Source: CAWEQO01 sp963811225 (GTDB lineage: Bacteria; Chloroflexota; Anaerolineae; Anaerolineales; Anaerolineaceae). From it: DNA of 64,000 nucleotides. The translations under genes were made by a program, and so were the position numbers. Where the stretch lies: contig CAWEQO010000013.1 of the NCBI GenBank assembly GCA_963811225.1, positions 1-64,000 on the forward strand, written 5' to 3'. Under the pieces are notes generated by a model. The model did no database searches. It worked only from the letters and a program-made list of their open reading frames with translations, and was not told the DNA's origin. Shown here one piece after another: positions 54,145 through 62,462 of this stretch; the first letter of the stretch is position 1; the number at the start of each line of letters is the position of its first letter.

Positions 54145-55728
54145 TCAGCTTCGCTTGATACGCGTACGGATCTGTTCGTGCATGTACAAAGGCAGATAAT
54201 ATAGGCCGCCTGCGTTCTTACCCGAAGAGCCCGAGCCTTTCCAGCCGCCGAAGGGTTGGAAGCCAGGCCATGCGCCGGTGGTGGCGCCCTGCGGACGGTT
54301 GGCATAGGTGACGCCCGCCTCGATCTTATCAAAGAACCAATCCACCTCTTCCTGCGTCCCGTAGAAACCGGCGGTGAGTCCATAGTTGACATCGTTGGCC
54401 TGCTGCATGGCTTCTTCGAGACTGCTCACTTTCGCCACCGTGGTGATCGGCACAAACATCTCCTCTTTCCACAGATGGTTATCGAGCGGCAGCTCGGCCA
54501 GGGTCGGGGCGCAGAAGTAGCCATTGGCGAACTCGCCCTCGGTCAGCACCTTGCCGCCGGTCAGGATCTTCCCGGCCTTCGCAAGCTCGTCCACAAAACG
54601 TTGGTAATCGCGGTAGGAACTCTTGTTGACCACCGGGCCCATGTAGACGTTGCGATCCGTCGGGTCGCCGACCGCCAGCTTATTGGTCAGCTCCACCATG
54701 CGGGAAACCAGTTCTTCGTACACCGGCTCTTCGGCAAATACACGCGAGCAGGCCGAGCATTTTTGTCCCTGCAGGCCAAAAGCCGAGCGTACAATGCCGA
54801 CCGCGGCATCTTCCAGGTCGGCATGGCGAGAGACGATGGCGGGGTTCTTACCGCCCAGTTCCAGGATGATCGGGCGCACGAAGCGACCCTCGGCGAAGGT
54901 GCGGTAAATGCCCATGCCGACGTCGAACGAGCCGGTGAAAGTGATGCCATCGATCTCGGGGCTTTCGATCAACGCCTGCCCGAGCGAGCTGCCCGGCCCG
55001 GTGACGTAGTTGAACACGCCATCCGGCACACCGGCTTCCCGCAGGCATTCGGCGATCAGGCGGGCCGTCCAGGGGGTATCGGTGGCGGGCTTCATGATTA
55101 AGGTGTTCCCGGCTGCCAACGCTGAAGCCGAGGGCCCGCCGGTTAGCGCGCTGGGGAAGTTGAAGGGGCTGATCACCAGCCACACGCCGTAAGGCCGCAG
55201 CACCGAGACGTTGGTGGAATTGAAGCCCACGAGAGGGTCTTTGCCCATCTCTTTGACGTACCCGTCGTTCTCTTCAATCTGAGAGCAGGCATAGCGGAAC
55301 AGGTCGGCTGTCTCGGCCACATCACCGAGCGCCTCCATGCGGTTCTTGCCGACTTCCATGGCGACCACAGCACCCATCTCGAAGATGCGCTTGTCCATGA
55401 TGTCGGCCGCTTTGCGGATTAAGGCGATACGTTCCTGCCATGGAGTGTGGCTCCAGGCGGGGAAGGCCTTGCGGGCGGCGGCGACGGCAGCCTGAGCGTC
55501 TTTGGCGCTGCCTTTTTGGAAAATACCGAGCACCTGATCCGGGTTGGTAGGGCTGCGGTCTTCGAACTTATCATTGGCGTAGTGCTCTTTCCCATCGATG
55601 ATCATGGCGTGTTCTTTGCCAAGGTTATCTTTGAGACTTGCTAATGCCTCTTCGAAATGGGTATGCAGTTCTTCAGGTGGGCTGAACATGGTGGCATAAG
55701 TGAGCTTGAAAGAAGACTCCGTTGCCAT
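54145..55728 (-). CDS. rocA: L-glutamate gamma-semialdehyde (P5C) dehydrogenase
   Basis: 527 residues, ALDH fold. The N-terminal cofactor region has W-L-V-I-S-P-F-N-F-P, NAD-binding G-S-F-D-V-G, catalytic Glu in E-L-G-G-K-N-P-A and catalytic Cys in G-Q-K-C-S-A-C-S-R, the last being typical of the P5C dehydrogenase subgroup. It oxidises glutamate semialdehyde to glutamate in proline and arginine catabolism, using NAD. No proline dehydrogenase lies nearby. It has its own promoter upstream and hairpin downstream. Confidence 0.88.
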   Translation of the reverse strand: MATESSFKLTYATMFSPPEELHTHFEEALASLKDNLGKEHAMIIDGKEHYANDKFEDRSPTNPDQVLGIFQKGSAKDAQAAVAAARKAFPAWSHTPWQERIALIRKAADIMDKRIFEMGAVVAMEVGKNRMEALGDVAETADLFRYACSQIEENDGYVKEMGKDPLVGFNSTNVSVLRPYGVWLVISPFNFPSALTGGPSASALAAGNTLIMKPATDTPWTARLIAECLREAGVPDGVFNYVTGPGSSLGQALIESPEIDGITFTGSFDVGMGIYRTFAEGRFVRPIILELGGKNPAIVSRHADLEDAAVGIVRSAFGLQGQKCSACSRVFAEEPVYEELVSRMVELTNKLAVGDPTDRNVYMGPVVNKSSYRDYQRFVDELAKAGKILTGGKVLTEGEFANGYFCAPTLAELPLDNHLWKEEMFVPITTVAKVSSLEEAMQQANDVNYGLTAGFYGTQEEVDWFFDKIEAGVTYANRPQGATTGAWPGFQPFGGWKGSGSSGKNAGGLYYLPLYMHEQIRTRIKRS

Positions 55729-55881
55729 AGAAACTTGACCTCCTCTGATCTTTCCTATCGGCTAAGTCGTCCTACTGCCTGAGCGCTTCAAGCAGTAGCC
55801 AGGGGAAAACGATGCAGCGCTGCATCGGGCGCCATGGAGTGGTTTCCGCTGCAACACAACCCGTTTATCAGGCCGAATCTA

Positions 55882-55910
55882 AGTATAGTCCAGGCGGGCG
55901 CGCAAGTCAA
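55882..55910 (-). promoter_or_regulatory. Promoter for the P5C dehydrogenase gene
   Basis: On the minus strand TTGACT (55905-55910), 17-bp spacer, TATACT (55882-55887): a near-consensus sigma70-type promoter about 150 bp upstream of the ATG at 55728. Confidence 0.65.
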
Positions 55911-55928
55911 AGAAAGAAGCGCAGCTTT

Positions 55929-55956
55929 GGGGGCATCTCAATTTGGAGATGCCCCC
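55929..55956. repeat. Hairpin between divergent genes
   Basis: Exact 11-bp arms (GGGGGCATCTC and complement, 55929-55939 and 55946-55956), 6-nt loop. It lies between the two divergent promoters, so it may be an operator rather than a terminator. Confidence 0.5.
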
Positions 55957-55965
55957 CGCCTTCAC

Positions 55966-55994
55966 TTGCACCGAACAGCAATTTCCGCTAAACT
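55966..55994 (+). promoter_or_regulatory. Candidate promoter for the DUF429 gene
   Basis: TTGCAC (55966-55971), 17-bp spacer, TAAACT (55989-55994), only 12 bp before the ATG at 56007, so the transcript would be almost leaderless; a GAGG lies in between. Confidence 0.35.
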
Positions 55995-56006
55995 GATTCT
56001 GAGGAT

Positions 56007-56789
56007 ATGATGGACGCGCAGAATACTACTTTCGTTGGTGTAGACGTATCGACCGGGCGGCAGCCATTCTGCTATGCTGCTCTGGACGGTGATCTACGCC
56101 TGTTGGCGATGGGCCAGGGCGACCTGCAAGATGCGGTGGCCTTCACGGCCGGGCGCAGCGACGCGCTGGTCGCCATTGGCGCGCCATCCGGGCCAAGTCA
56201 GGGATTGATGACGCAGCCCGAAGTACGCCAGCGTTACAAGAGCCTGCCGCCGAAAGGACGCCGCTCCGAGCTGCGCGTGGCCGAGCATGAACTGCGCCTG
56301 CGCCAGGTGGCCGTGCCGCGCACACCTGGTAAGCCGGAAGACTGCCCGGAGTGGATGCGCCAGGGCTTCGAGCTGTACCAACTGCTGGGCCAGGTTGGCT
56401 ATGGAACCTACCCCGGAGAGGGCGAGCGGCTGTGGCTCGAGTCACAGGCCGAGGCGGTGTACTGCGCCCTGCTGGGGCTGTCGCCCTTCGAAGCCCGCAC
56501 GCTGGAAGGCCGCCTGCAGCGGCAACTTGTGCTCCACGACCTGCGTCTACCCGTCACCGATCCGCTGCGCTTCTTCGAGGAGATCACCCGGCACAAGCTG
56601 CTGCACGGTGTCCTGCCGCTCAAAGACATCTTCTCCCCAGGTGAGCTAAATGCCCTGGCGCTGGCCTATGTTGCCTGGCTGGCTGTCACCCAACCGGAAG
56701 AGACGCTCTGCTTTGGCGAAGAGCCCGAGGGGGTGCTGTACCTGCCAAAAGGCAAGCTGCCGCAGGACTTGCAGCCGTCGCTGTTGTAA
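56007..56789 (+). CDS. DUF429 domain protein (RNase H-like fold)
   Basis: 260 residues. F-V-G-V-D-V-S at 9-15 and A-I-G-A-P-S-G match the DUF429 start, in which Asp residues resemble the RNase H-like first strand; the middle has R-V-A-E-H-E-L-R, and later E-A-V-Y-C-A-L-L-G and H-D-L-R-L-P. Function of the family is not established; it is often described as a predicted nuclease. Start may be this ATG or the next one (56010). Confidence 0.78.
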   Translation: MMDAQNTTFVGVDVSTGRQPFCYAALDGDLRLLAMGQGDLQDAVAFTAGRSDALVAIGAPSGPSQGLMTQPEVRQRYKSLPPKGRRSELRVAEHELRLRQVAVPRTPGKPEDCPEWMRQGFELYQLLGQVGYGTYPGEGERLWLESQAEAVYCALLGLSPFEARTLEGRLQRQLVLHDLRLPVTDPLRFFEEITRHKLLHGVLPLKDIFSPGELNALALAYVAWLAVTQPEETLCFGEEPEGVLYLPKGKLPQDLQPSLL

Positions 56790-56791
56790 AG

Positions 56792-56866
56792 AAGAGAGTA
56801 GAGAACAGACAGAAGAGAGCAGCCGGGCATCCCGACTGCTCTCTTCTGTCTGTTCTCTACTCTCTT
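56792..56866. repeat. Long palindrome, 31-bp perfect arms, GAGAACAG family
   Basis: Positions 56792-56822 and 56836-56866 are exact reverse complements; one mismatch then four more pairs continue into the centre. The arm contains GAGAACAG and GAGAGCAG units shared with four other sites. It starts 2 bp after the DUF429 stop. Confidence 0.92.
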
Positions 56867-56942
56867 TATTTATCCACCCAATTATGCTATACTTTATCTA
56901 GATTGTGATATATTGTACAGCTATTAGGAGAGGGTAAGAAAA

Positions 56943-57941
56943 ATGAATTTTGCCATGTGGTCCAAGGCGCTGCGGGTGATCCCGCGCATTACAAAAGAAG
57001 AATGGGATGGCCTCGATGTCGTCTCGCGCTGGTTGATTTCCACTCGGGCAGCCGTGCTCATCATGACCTTCATCTCCGCCGCCATCGCCGGACTGCTGGC
57101 CCTGCGCGCCGGAGAGTTCAACCTGCTGCGCTGGGCTCTGCTGGCGGTCGGGCTGATCTTCGCCCATGCCACCAACAATCTGATCAATGACCTGACCGAT
57201 TATCAGCGCGGTGTGGACAAGGATAATTACTTCCGCACCCAGTATGGACCGCAGCCGGTCCAGCAGGGATTGATGACCGTGCGCCAGCTGTTGATCTACG
57301 CCGGGGTCACCGGGTTGATCGCTTTGGCAGCCGGGCTGCCGCTGGTCATTCAAGGCGGCTGGGTTGCCGCGGCGCTGCTGGGGGCGGGGGTGTTCTTCGT
57401 GCTGTTCTACACCTTCCCGCTCAAGTATATCGGCCTGGGCGAGATCGCCGTCATTGTGGTGTGGGGACCGTTGATGGTCGGCGGCGGGTATTTCGTCATC
57501 ACCGGGCAGTGGGACTGGAACGTTGTGATCGCCTCGCTGCCGTATGCGCTCGGCACCACCATGGTGATCTTCGGCAAGCACATCGATAAACTGGCGCAAG
57601 ACAAGGCCAAGGGCATCCATACCCTACCCGTCATCCTGGGAGAGCGTGCAGCCCGCTACACCGCCATCGGCATGGCCGCAGTGCAGTACCTGTCGATCGT
57701 GTATCTGGTGCTGACCGGCTTCTTCACCCCGGTGATGCTGGTGGTGTTCCTCTCGCTGATCAACATCCCCGGCCTGATCAAGATGTTCTCACAGCCCAAG
57801 CCCAGCGAACGTCCCGCCGACTACCCAGAGGATGCATGGCCGCTGTGGTTCGTCGCCGGGGCCTTCGGTCACAACCGCAGCTTCGGTCTTTGGTTCCTGG
57901 TGGGGTTGATCTTAGAGGTGGTCGTCACCCGGTTGTTCTAA
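56943..57941 (+). CDS. UbiA-family prenyltransferase (MenA-like)
   Basis: 332 residues with eight or nine helices. First Asp-rich motif N-N-L-I-N-D-L-T-D-Y-Q-R-G-V-D; second motif D-K-L-A-Q-D-K-A-K-G: the two Mg-diphosphate sites of the family. ATG 56943 has AGGAGAGGG upstream and a TATACT at 56888-56893. 1,4-dihydroxy-2-naphthoate prenylation (menaquinone synthesis) is the likely reaction, but other UbiA substrates cannot be excluded because no men genes are adjacent. Confidence 0.85.
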   Translation: MNFAMWSKALRVIPRITKEEWDGLDVVSRWLISTRAAVLIMTFISAAIAGLLALRAGEFNLLRWALLAVGLIFAHATNNLINDLTDYQRGVDKDNYFRTQYGPQPVQQGLMTVRQLLIYAGVTGLIALAAGLPLVIQGGWVAAALLGAGVFFVLFYTFPLKYIGLGEIAVIVVWGPLMVGGGYFVITGQWDWNVVIASLPYALGTTMVIFGKHIDKLAQDKAKGIHTLPVILGERAARYTAIGMAAVQYLSIVYLVLTGFFTPVMLVVFLSLINIPGLIKMFSQPKPSERPADYPEDAWPLWFVAGAFGHNRSFGLWFLVGLILEVVVTRLF

Positions 57942-57950
57942 AGCAAAAAA

Positions 57951-58016
57951 GAGAGCAGAGAACAGAGAGCAGAAGCCCTCGCTGGGGTAGACCGCTCTCT
58001 GTTCTTTGTTCTCTGC
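57951..58016. repeat. Imperfect inverted repeat, GAGAGCAG/GAGAACAG family
   Basis: The run GAGAGCAGAGAACAGAGAGC (57951-57970) faces a partial complement at 57994-58016; a 12-bp core (AGAACAGAGAGC with GCTCTCTGTTCT) pairs exactly. It lies 9 bp after the prenyltransferase stop. Confidence 0.7.
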
Positions 58017-58086
58017 TGCCCATCATTAACGCACTTCTCACTTCTCCCGCGTATAATACAGGTATCCTCGAAGTCAAGGAGAATCA

Positions 58087-59028
58087 ATGCCGCCAGAAAA
58101 GTCGCTCAACGCTCTGCTCGATCAACTCGATTCACGTCTGGGCAGGCTCGAAGCGGAGACCGGAAAGCAGGCTGAAGCCATCCTGCACGAGATGGATGAG
58201 ATCCGCAGCCGCTTCGAAGAGCTGAAAGACCAGGAGCACCTCCTGGCGGTCGAGCGCGACCAGTTCGAATACCTGCAAAGCCGCCTGCGCAGGGTGATGC
58301 CGCAGGCGCTGCGCGAGCTGGGCGGCAAGGCTGCGCTGCAGTCGCTGCGGGCGAAGCGCAAACCGGAGCGGGCGCGCTGGTGGTGGTACCTGGACGAAGA
58401 GGTCGCGGCCGAGCGCCGGCAGGTTCTGAAACGGGATGCGCTAATCCTGGGCGTCGCGACTGTGGTGATCGCAGCGCTGGCGCTGGTCTACCACTTCTTC
58501 CTGGCTCCTGACCCTGCGCTCGTGGCGGCACTGCGCTATGAGAATCAAGCCTACTTTCTGCTAGAGCAAGGCAACCCGGAACAAGCCCTCCAGTTGGTCG
58601 ATCAGGCGCTCGCCAACCAACCCGACGATCCCGATCTGATGATCTTTAAGGGCTTGCTGCTGCAAAAGTTGGATCAAGATCCACAGCAGGTTCAGAACCT
58701 GTTTGGCAAGGCTGGTCAGATCTTGGGCTCGCAAGAGCAGTTCCTGCTCAGCCGCTCAAAGCTCAACCTGCAAATGGGCAATGCCCGGGCAGCGCTGGCG
58801 GACTTGCAAACCGTTTTGGAGAGCAATCCGGATTCGGCCCTGGCACACTACTATGCCGGGTCGGCCTACGAAAGCATGGGGGACGTGGCGAAAGCCATGG
58901 ATGAATATAATACCGGCTACAACCTGGCCGACCAGCAAGGCCAATCAGAGCTGGCTGCGACGATCCGGGTGGCGTATGCGATGCTGAGCCAGTCGTCGCA
59001 GGGAATATTTCCAACCGAAACACCATAA
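58087..59028 (+). CDS. Membrane-anchored TPR protein
   Basis: 313 residues from ATG 58087 (AAGGAG upstream; TATAAT at 58052-58057). Residues 1-70 are a charged heptad-type coiled coil, then a basic W-W-W-Y segment, membrane helix 118-138, and three or four TPR units to the end. The coiled coil is predicted inside and TPRs outside. It resembles assembly or scaffold proteins; partner unknown. Its last codons lie inside the long palindrome at 59020. Confidence 0.78.
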   Translation: MPPEKSLNALLDQLDSRLGRLEAETGKQAEAILHEMDEIRSRFEELKDQEHLLAVERDQFEYLQSRLRRVMPQALRELGGKAALQSLRAKRKPERARWWWYLDEEVAAERRQVLKRDALILGVATVVIAALALVYHFFLAPDPALVAALRYENQAYFLLEQGNPEQALQLVDQALANQPDDPDLMIFKGLLLQKLDQDPQQVQNLFGKAGQILGSQEQFLLSRSKLNLQMGNARAALADLQTVLESNPDSALAHYYAGSAYESMGDVAKAMDEYNTGYNLADQQGQSELAATIRVAYAMLSQSSQGIFPTETP

Positions 59029-59111
59029 AAGATCCTGGAAACAAAAATAGGACGTCGAGATACTGCGGTATCTCGACGTCCTGTTTTTGTTTCCAGGATC
59101 TTTTATGGTGT
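59020..59111. repeat. Very long palindrome, 44-bp arms with one mismatch
   Basis: Positions 59020-59063 pair with 59068-59111 around a 4-nt loop (single T/G mismatch at 59048/59083). It includes the final codons and TAA of the TPR gene and lies 29 bp before the convergent stop at 59140. Confidence 0.93.
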
Positions 59112-59139
59112 GCAGCTGGGGTTGTTTTCCAGAACCTCT

Positions 59140-60666
59140 TTAAAATTTAAAGCGGTCGTCGGCGTACGAGAAGAAATGCCTGTCTTCCAGCATGGAGAAA
59201 TTGGTTCCAAAATAGGTGTTGAACATCAAGCGGAACGAATTGACCGGGCTGATGGCGGGATACAGCGGCGCCTGCCGGCCTGCCCCCGGAAAATAGTACG
59301 CATTGAGGATGGGTAACTTGCTGGGGCCATGGTCTCCCTGCAGGATGATGACCGGGGGCGTGCTCGACCGGTCCAGGATCTGGCGCAGGATTTGGGCGAT
59401 GCGTTGGTTAATGTACTCGGTCTGCCCAACGAAGCCCTCACGCTCGAACTCCTCGTTCGCCGCTGCCCCAGCGCTCTGGTAGAAGCGCACGTCCGTGTTG
59501 ATCGAACCATCGGCAGCGAACACGTACGGCGTGTGGGGGATCAGAATGTGAGCGAACACGAATTTTGGGCTCTGGAGCACAGGGATATTTGGCAGTTGAC
59601 CGAGCTTGAATAGCTCACGCTGGATGTGCTCGTTATAGTACGGGCTGCCGCCGACCGCATTCGTGCCGTTGTGCGACTGCTGGTAGTCCAGCGCCAGCGA
59701 TGCGGCAGTATTGCGCAGGAGCATCAGCTCGAACAAACGCAAGCCGCTGGGGGGCGCGTTAGCCCCACCGGGAGCCAGGTAGGTGTCTGCATCGCTGATC
59801 GAGCTCCACGAAAAGCCCGTCTCGAATGCCACTGTCTGGTAGCCAATCGCTTCCAAGTCGCGGCGCACGCGGCTGTGACGCATCAGCTCGGGCATTGAGG
59901 TTTGCGCATCGTCGGCCAGGGTCTCCAGGCGTTGGAACTCCGGCGCCAGGTTTTCGAGATAATCCATATTCAGCGAGGTCGACAGCGACAGCTCGGTCGA
60001 GGCGTAATTGCTCATACTGCAGTCGGCCACATAGAAGCCCATCCGGCGCAGATCGTCCAGGAAGGGCTGGTTGTCGAACTCGTAGTCGGCCTGCAGAACG
60101 TCGGCTCGGGTGTAGGTGTCGAGAATAATGTAGTAGACGTCCGGGAGATCATCCCCGGCGGCAGCCGAAAAATCGCCGGCTGTTGTGGCGGCCTGCGCTT
60201 TGTGCGCCATGAGGGTAGAGGAAATGGTGAAACTGCCGGCCTGCAGCAGCGGCAGCAGCACCGCCGCAGCCGCGGCGACGTTCACGAAGGGGGTCAGCGC
60301 TGAAAGATGGCGCCGGGAGAGGATCAGCCACAAGCCGGCTGCCAGGACCGCCCCATACAGCGGCAGCAGGTAGCGGTGCCGCCCAAGCAGCACGCCAACA
60401 TCCGGCCGGCCGTGCAAGAACTGGTACACCTGACCATAGGAGAAGAACAGCAGCCCGATCAATGTCGTGACCAGAGCCGCCTTGTGCCAGTCTTTTAACA
60501 CTTGCCCCAACAGGGCAAAAATTAGCGCGCCGGCCAGCAGGGATACTGCCAGCGGGCGCACAGCGACCCAAACTGCAACTTCTTTGATGTTATTGGCCAG
60601 CAAAGCCAGTGTAGGGTAAGCGAAGAACAGCAGCGGGTGAATGAAAGGAAATCTAGCCCACTTCAT
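59140..60666 (-). CDS. Alkaline-phosphatase-superfamily membrane protein (sulfatase/LTA-synthase-like)
   Basis: 508 residues: four or five N-terminal helices (to about 155), then an external AlkP-like domain with V-Y-Y-I-I-L-D-T-Y-T-R-A-D (metal Asp and Thr nucleophile position), H-I-L-I-P-H-T-P-Y-V-F and I-L-Q-G-D-H-G-P-S. This is the fold of phosphoethanolamine/phosphoglycerol transferases and sulfatases; the P-H-T-P-Y and G-D-H-G blocks supply metal ligands. Probably modifies a surface polymer. It lies downstream of the methyltransferase gene on the same strand. Confidence 0.84.
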   Translation of the reverse strand: MKWARFPFIHPLLFFAYPTLALLANNIKEVAVWVAVRPLAVSLLAGALIFALLGQVLKDWHKAALVTTLIGLLFFSYGQVYQFLHGRPDVGVLLGRHRYLLPLYGAVLAAGLWLILSRRHLSALTPFVNVAAAAAVLLPLLQAGSFTISSTLMAHKAQAATTAGDFSAAAGDDLPDVYYIILDTYTRADVLQADYEFDNQPFLDDLRRMGFYVADCSMSNYASTELSLSTSLNMDYLENLAPEFQRLETLADDAQTSMPELMRHSRVRRDLEAIGYQTVAFETGFSWSSISDADTYLAPGGANAPPSGLRLFELMLLRNTAASLALDYQQSHNGTNAVGGSPYYNEHIQRELFKLGQLPNIPVLQSPKFVFAHILIPHTPYVFAADGSINTDVRFYQSAGAAANEEFEREGFVGQTEYINQRIAQILRQILDRSSTPPVIILQGDHGPSKLPILNAYYFPGAGRQAPLYPAISPVNSFRLMFNTYFGTNFSMLEDRHFFSYADDRFKF

Positions 60667-60750
60667 CCAAAGATCTTACCTCTCCGTAGGGAGCTGAAAA
60701 CGCGGCCGGGATGCGCCGGTTATCTGTGACAGCCAACGACGGGCAGCCCT

Positions 60751-62139
60751 TTATTGGTCCCTCTCCATTAAATACAGAAGGCGTTGTGAACCTTGAATCT
60801 CGCGCACGTCTCGTAGACAGAATTTCTCGCTAAACGCCTGCTCGAAATCTTCCCGGGTGTACTTGTTAAAAATGTCTTCCCGGCTGGCCAAAAGCCGCTG
60901 CACCTGCGAATCAGACTTGGGGATGAACTCTACCACCAGCCAGCGTCCGGCCCGAGCGAAGAAATCTGCCAGGAGCGGGAACGGCAAGTTGTTCGAGATT
61001 GCCAGGTGATGCACCAGCGCCAGCGCCAGCGTCACATCCACAGGGCCACGCGCCAGCAGCGCATCGCGCTCCTGGTTAGCCCAACCGATGCCCGGGCTGG
61101 GGTTGGTCAGGTCGAGCACCAGCGGCAGGATTTGCTTCTCCTTACGCTGCTTGCCGTCCAGGTAGTTCTTCTCGACGGCAGCCGGGTCGATGTCGAAGGA
61201 GATCACCTTTGCTCCCGGGGCGGCAGCCACCTGGCTGAACACGCCGGTGTTTGCGCCCAGGTCCCAGACAATATTGGGTTGGATGCGCTCGATGAACTCA
61301 GCGACGATGCGCTTCTTCTCATCGAAGGCCGCCTGACTGTAGTTGGTGTCCTGGTAATAGTCGCCCCATTCGGTGCCGGCCGGTTTCCAGTTCAGGCCGC
61401 GCACGGTCGTCTCCAGGCTGTCCACCAGCCCCAACAGGGCTGTGCGTCCCATCTGCCGGCCGCCCTGCCGGGTGGGAGCGATGCCCTCCCCGGCGTAACG
61501 CTTTTGGGACGAGGCGTGCAGGTGGATATGGGTCGCCAGGCCAAAGTTGAGCCGTGAGCGAGTGGGTAACAAGGCGCTTGTCAGATCGAGCGGGATGCCG
61601 TCGATGTAGACACGCAGCATCTGGCTCAGGCGCACGTCCTTATAAGCCATCAGCGCAAGCGGCGCTAAGAAGTGCTGGCAGAACTGGCGATAGGCCACCC
61701 ACGGCTCTCCCTCTTTGTAACGCTCGAAGGACAGCGTGTCGATCAGGACAGGGCGACCGTTGTGGAACTGGATGTTATAGGCGCTGGCATCTTTGAGAGA
61801 AAGATCGTGCTCGATGGCCAGCTTTTGCAGCCGCAAGGTCAGCAGGGCTGCATCTTTAAGCTGGCTGAAGCTCCACTCGTAAGGGTAGGAGATAAATGTA
61901 ACCGGCTGCGGTTTCAGGACCTTGTAAGCCAGCTCGGGCGCTTCGGGCTCGACGTCCACCTCTTCGTGGGGTATCATGCGCCCTTTCGCGGTAAGCTGCT
62001 CGTACAGTCCCGACTGCATCAGCCGGTCATAATCCTGGCGATAGCGCTGGTTTACCTGCCGGTAGAGAACCGGTCCGTGCCGGAACAGAAAACCGCTCGG
62101 GTCACGAAAAGACGATCCGAGACGACGGTCATTACTCAT
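60751..62139 (-). CDS. Kinase-like/SAM-methyltransferase two-domain protein
   Basis: 462 residues. The C-terminal domain has a class I SAM motif I, W-D-L-G-A-N-T-G-V-F near 292-301, with I-S-F-D-I-D-P-A following and L-A-L-A-L-V-H-H-L near motif post-I/III. The N-terminal half contains L-K-D-A-S-A-Y-N-I-Q-F (115-125) and L-I-D-T-L-S-F (132-138), which has the spacing of an APH/kinase catalytic loop (D-x4-N, then metal Asp). It overlaps the 70-aa gene by 8 bp. It may modify the product of the neighbouring AlkP-like protein; unproved. Confidence 0.8.
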   Translation of the reverse strand: MSNDRRLGSSFRDPSGFLFRHGPVLYRQVNQRYRQDYDRLMQSGLYEQLTAKGRMIPHEEVDVEPEAPELAYKVLKPQPVTFISYPYEWSFSQLKDAALLTLRLQKLAIEHDLSLKDASAYNIQFHNGRPVLIDTLSFERYKEGEPWVAYRQFCQHFLAPLALMAYKDVRLSQMLRVYIDGIPLDLTSALLPTRSRLNFGLATHIHLHASSQKRYAGEGIAPTRQGGRQMGRTALLGLVDSLETTVRGLNWKPAGTEWGDYYQDTNYSQAAFDEKKRIVAEFIERIQPNIVWDLGANTGVFSQVAAAPGAKVISFDIDPAAVEKNYLDGKQRKEKQILPLVLDLTNPSPGIGWANQERDALLARGPVDVTLALALVHHLAISNNLPFPLLADFFARAGRWLVVEFIPKSDSQVQRLLASREDIFNKYTREDFEQAFSEKFCLRDVREIQGSQRLLYLMERDQ

Positions 62140-62344
62140 CTGCCGCCTGTTCCTCTTCCTCTACCTGTTCGATTGCTTTGTTCTTGTTGAAAAACGCCCG
62201 TATGCGCTTCCAGTAAATCTTGATAGCAAACGTGCCCCCTAAGACCGCTGCCAACAAGAGCTGCAAGATGTAACTTCCAGACCCTGGATCGAGATAAAGG
62301 TGACCACTCAGTTGCGGGGCTGCTAAAAGGGTTAAGGCCAACAT
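62132..62344 (-). CDS. Small membrane protein, 70 aa (D-P-G-S-G-S-Y type)
   Basis: One or two helices. After the signal-like N-terminus comes L-D-P-G-S-G-S-Y-I-L-Q-L-L-L-A, then K-I-Y-W-K-R-I-R-A-F-F and an acidic tail. Its stop overlaps the methyltransferase start, so the two are coupled. A minus-strand TATAAT at 62440-62445 is a candidate -10. Short proteins with this D-P-G-S-G-S-Y motif are, to my knowledge, seen beside AlkP/methyltransferase genes; function unknown. Confidence 0.75.
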   Translation of the reverse strand: MLALTLLAAPQLSGHLYLDPGSGSYILQLLLAAVLGGTFAIKIYWKRIRAFFNKNKAIEQVEEEEQAADE

Positions 62345-62462
62345 ATCATACTCCCATGGTTCCCAGGGCGGTCTGCGTGCCGGTCGCCGCCCGTGAGGGG
62401 TGTTCGATTTTTTTACTTGGGTTGCTTCAAGTGAGTCCGATTATACCCCCATTTTTCCGTTC

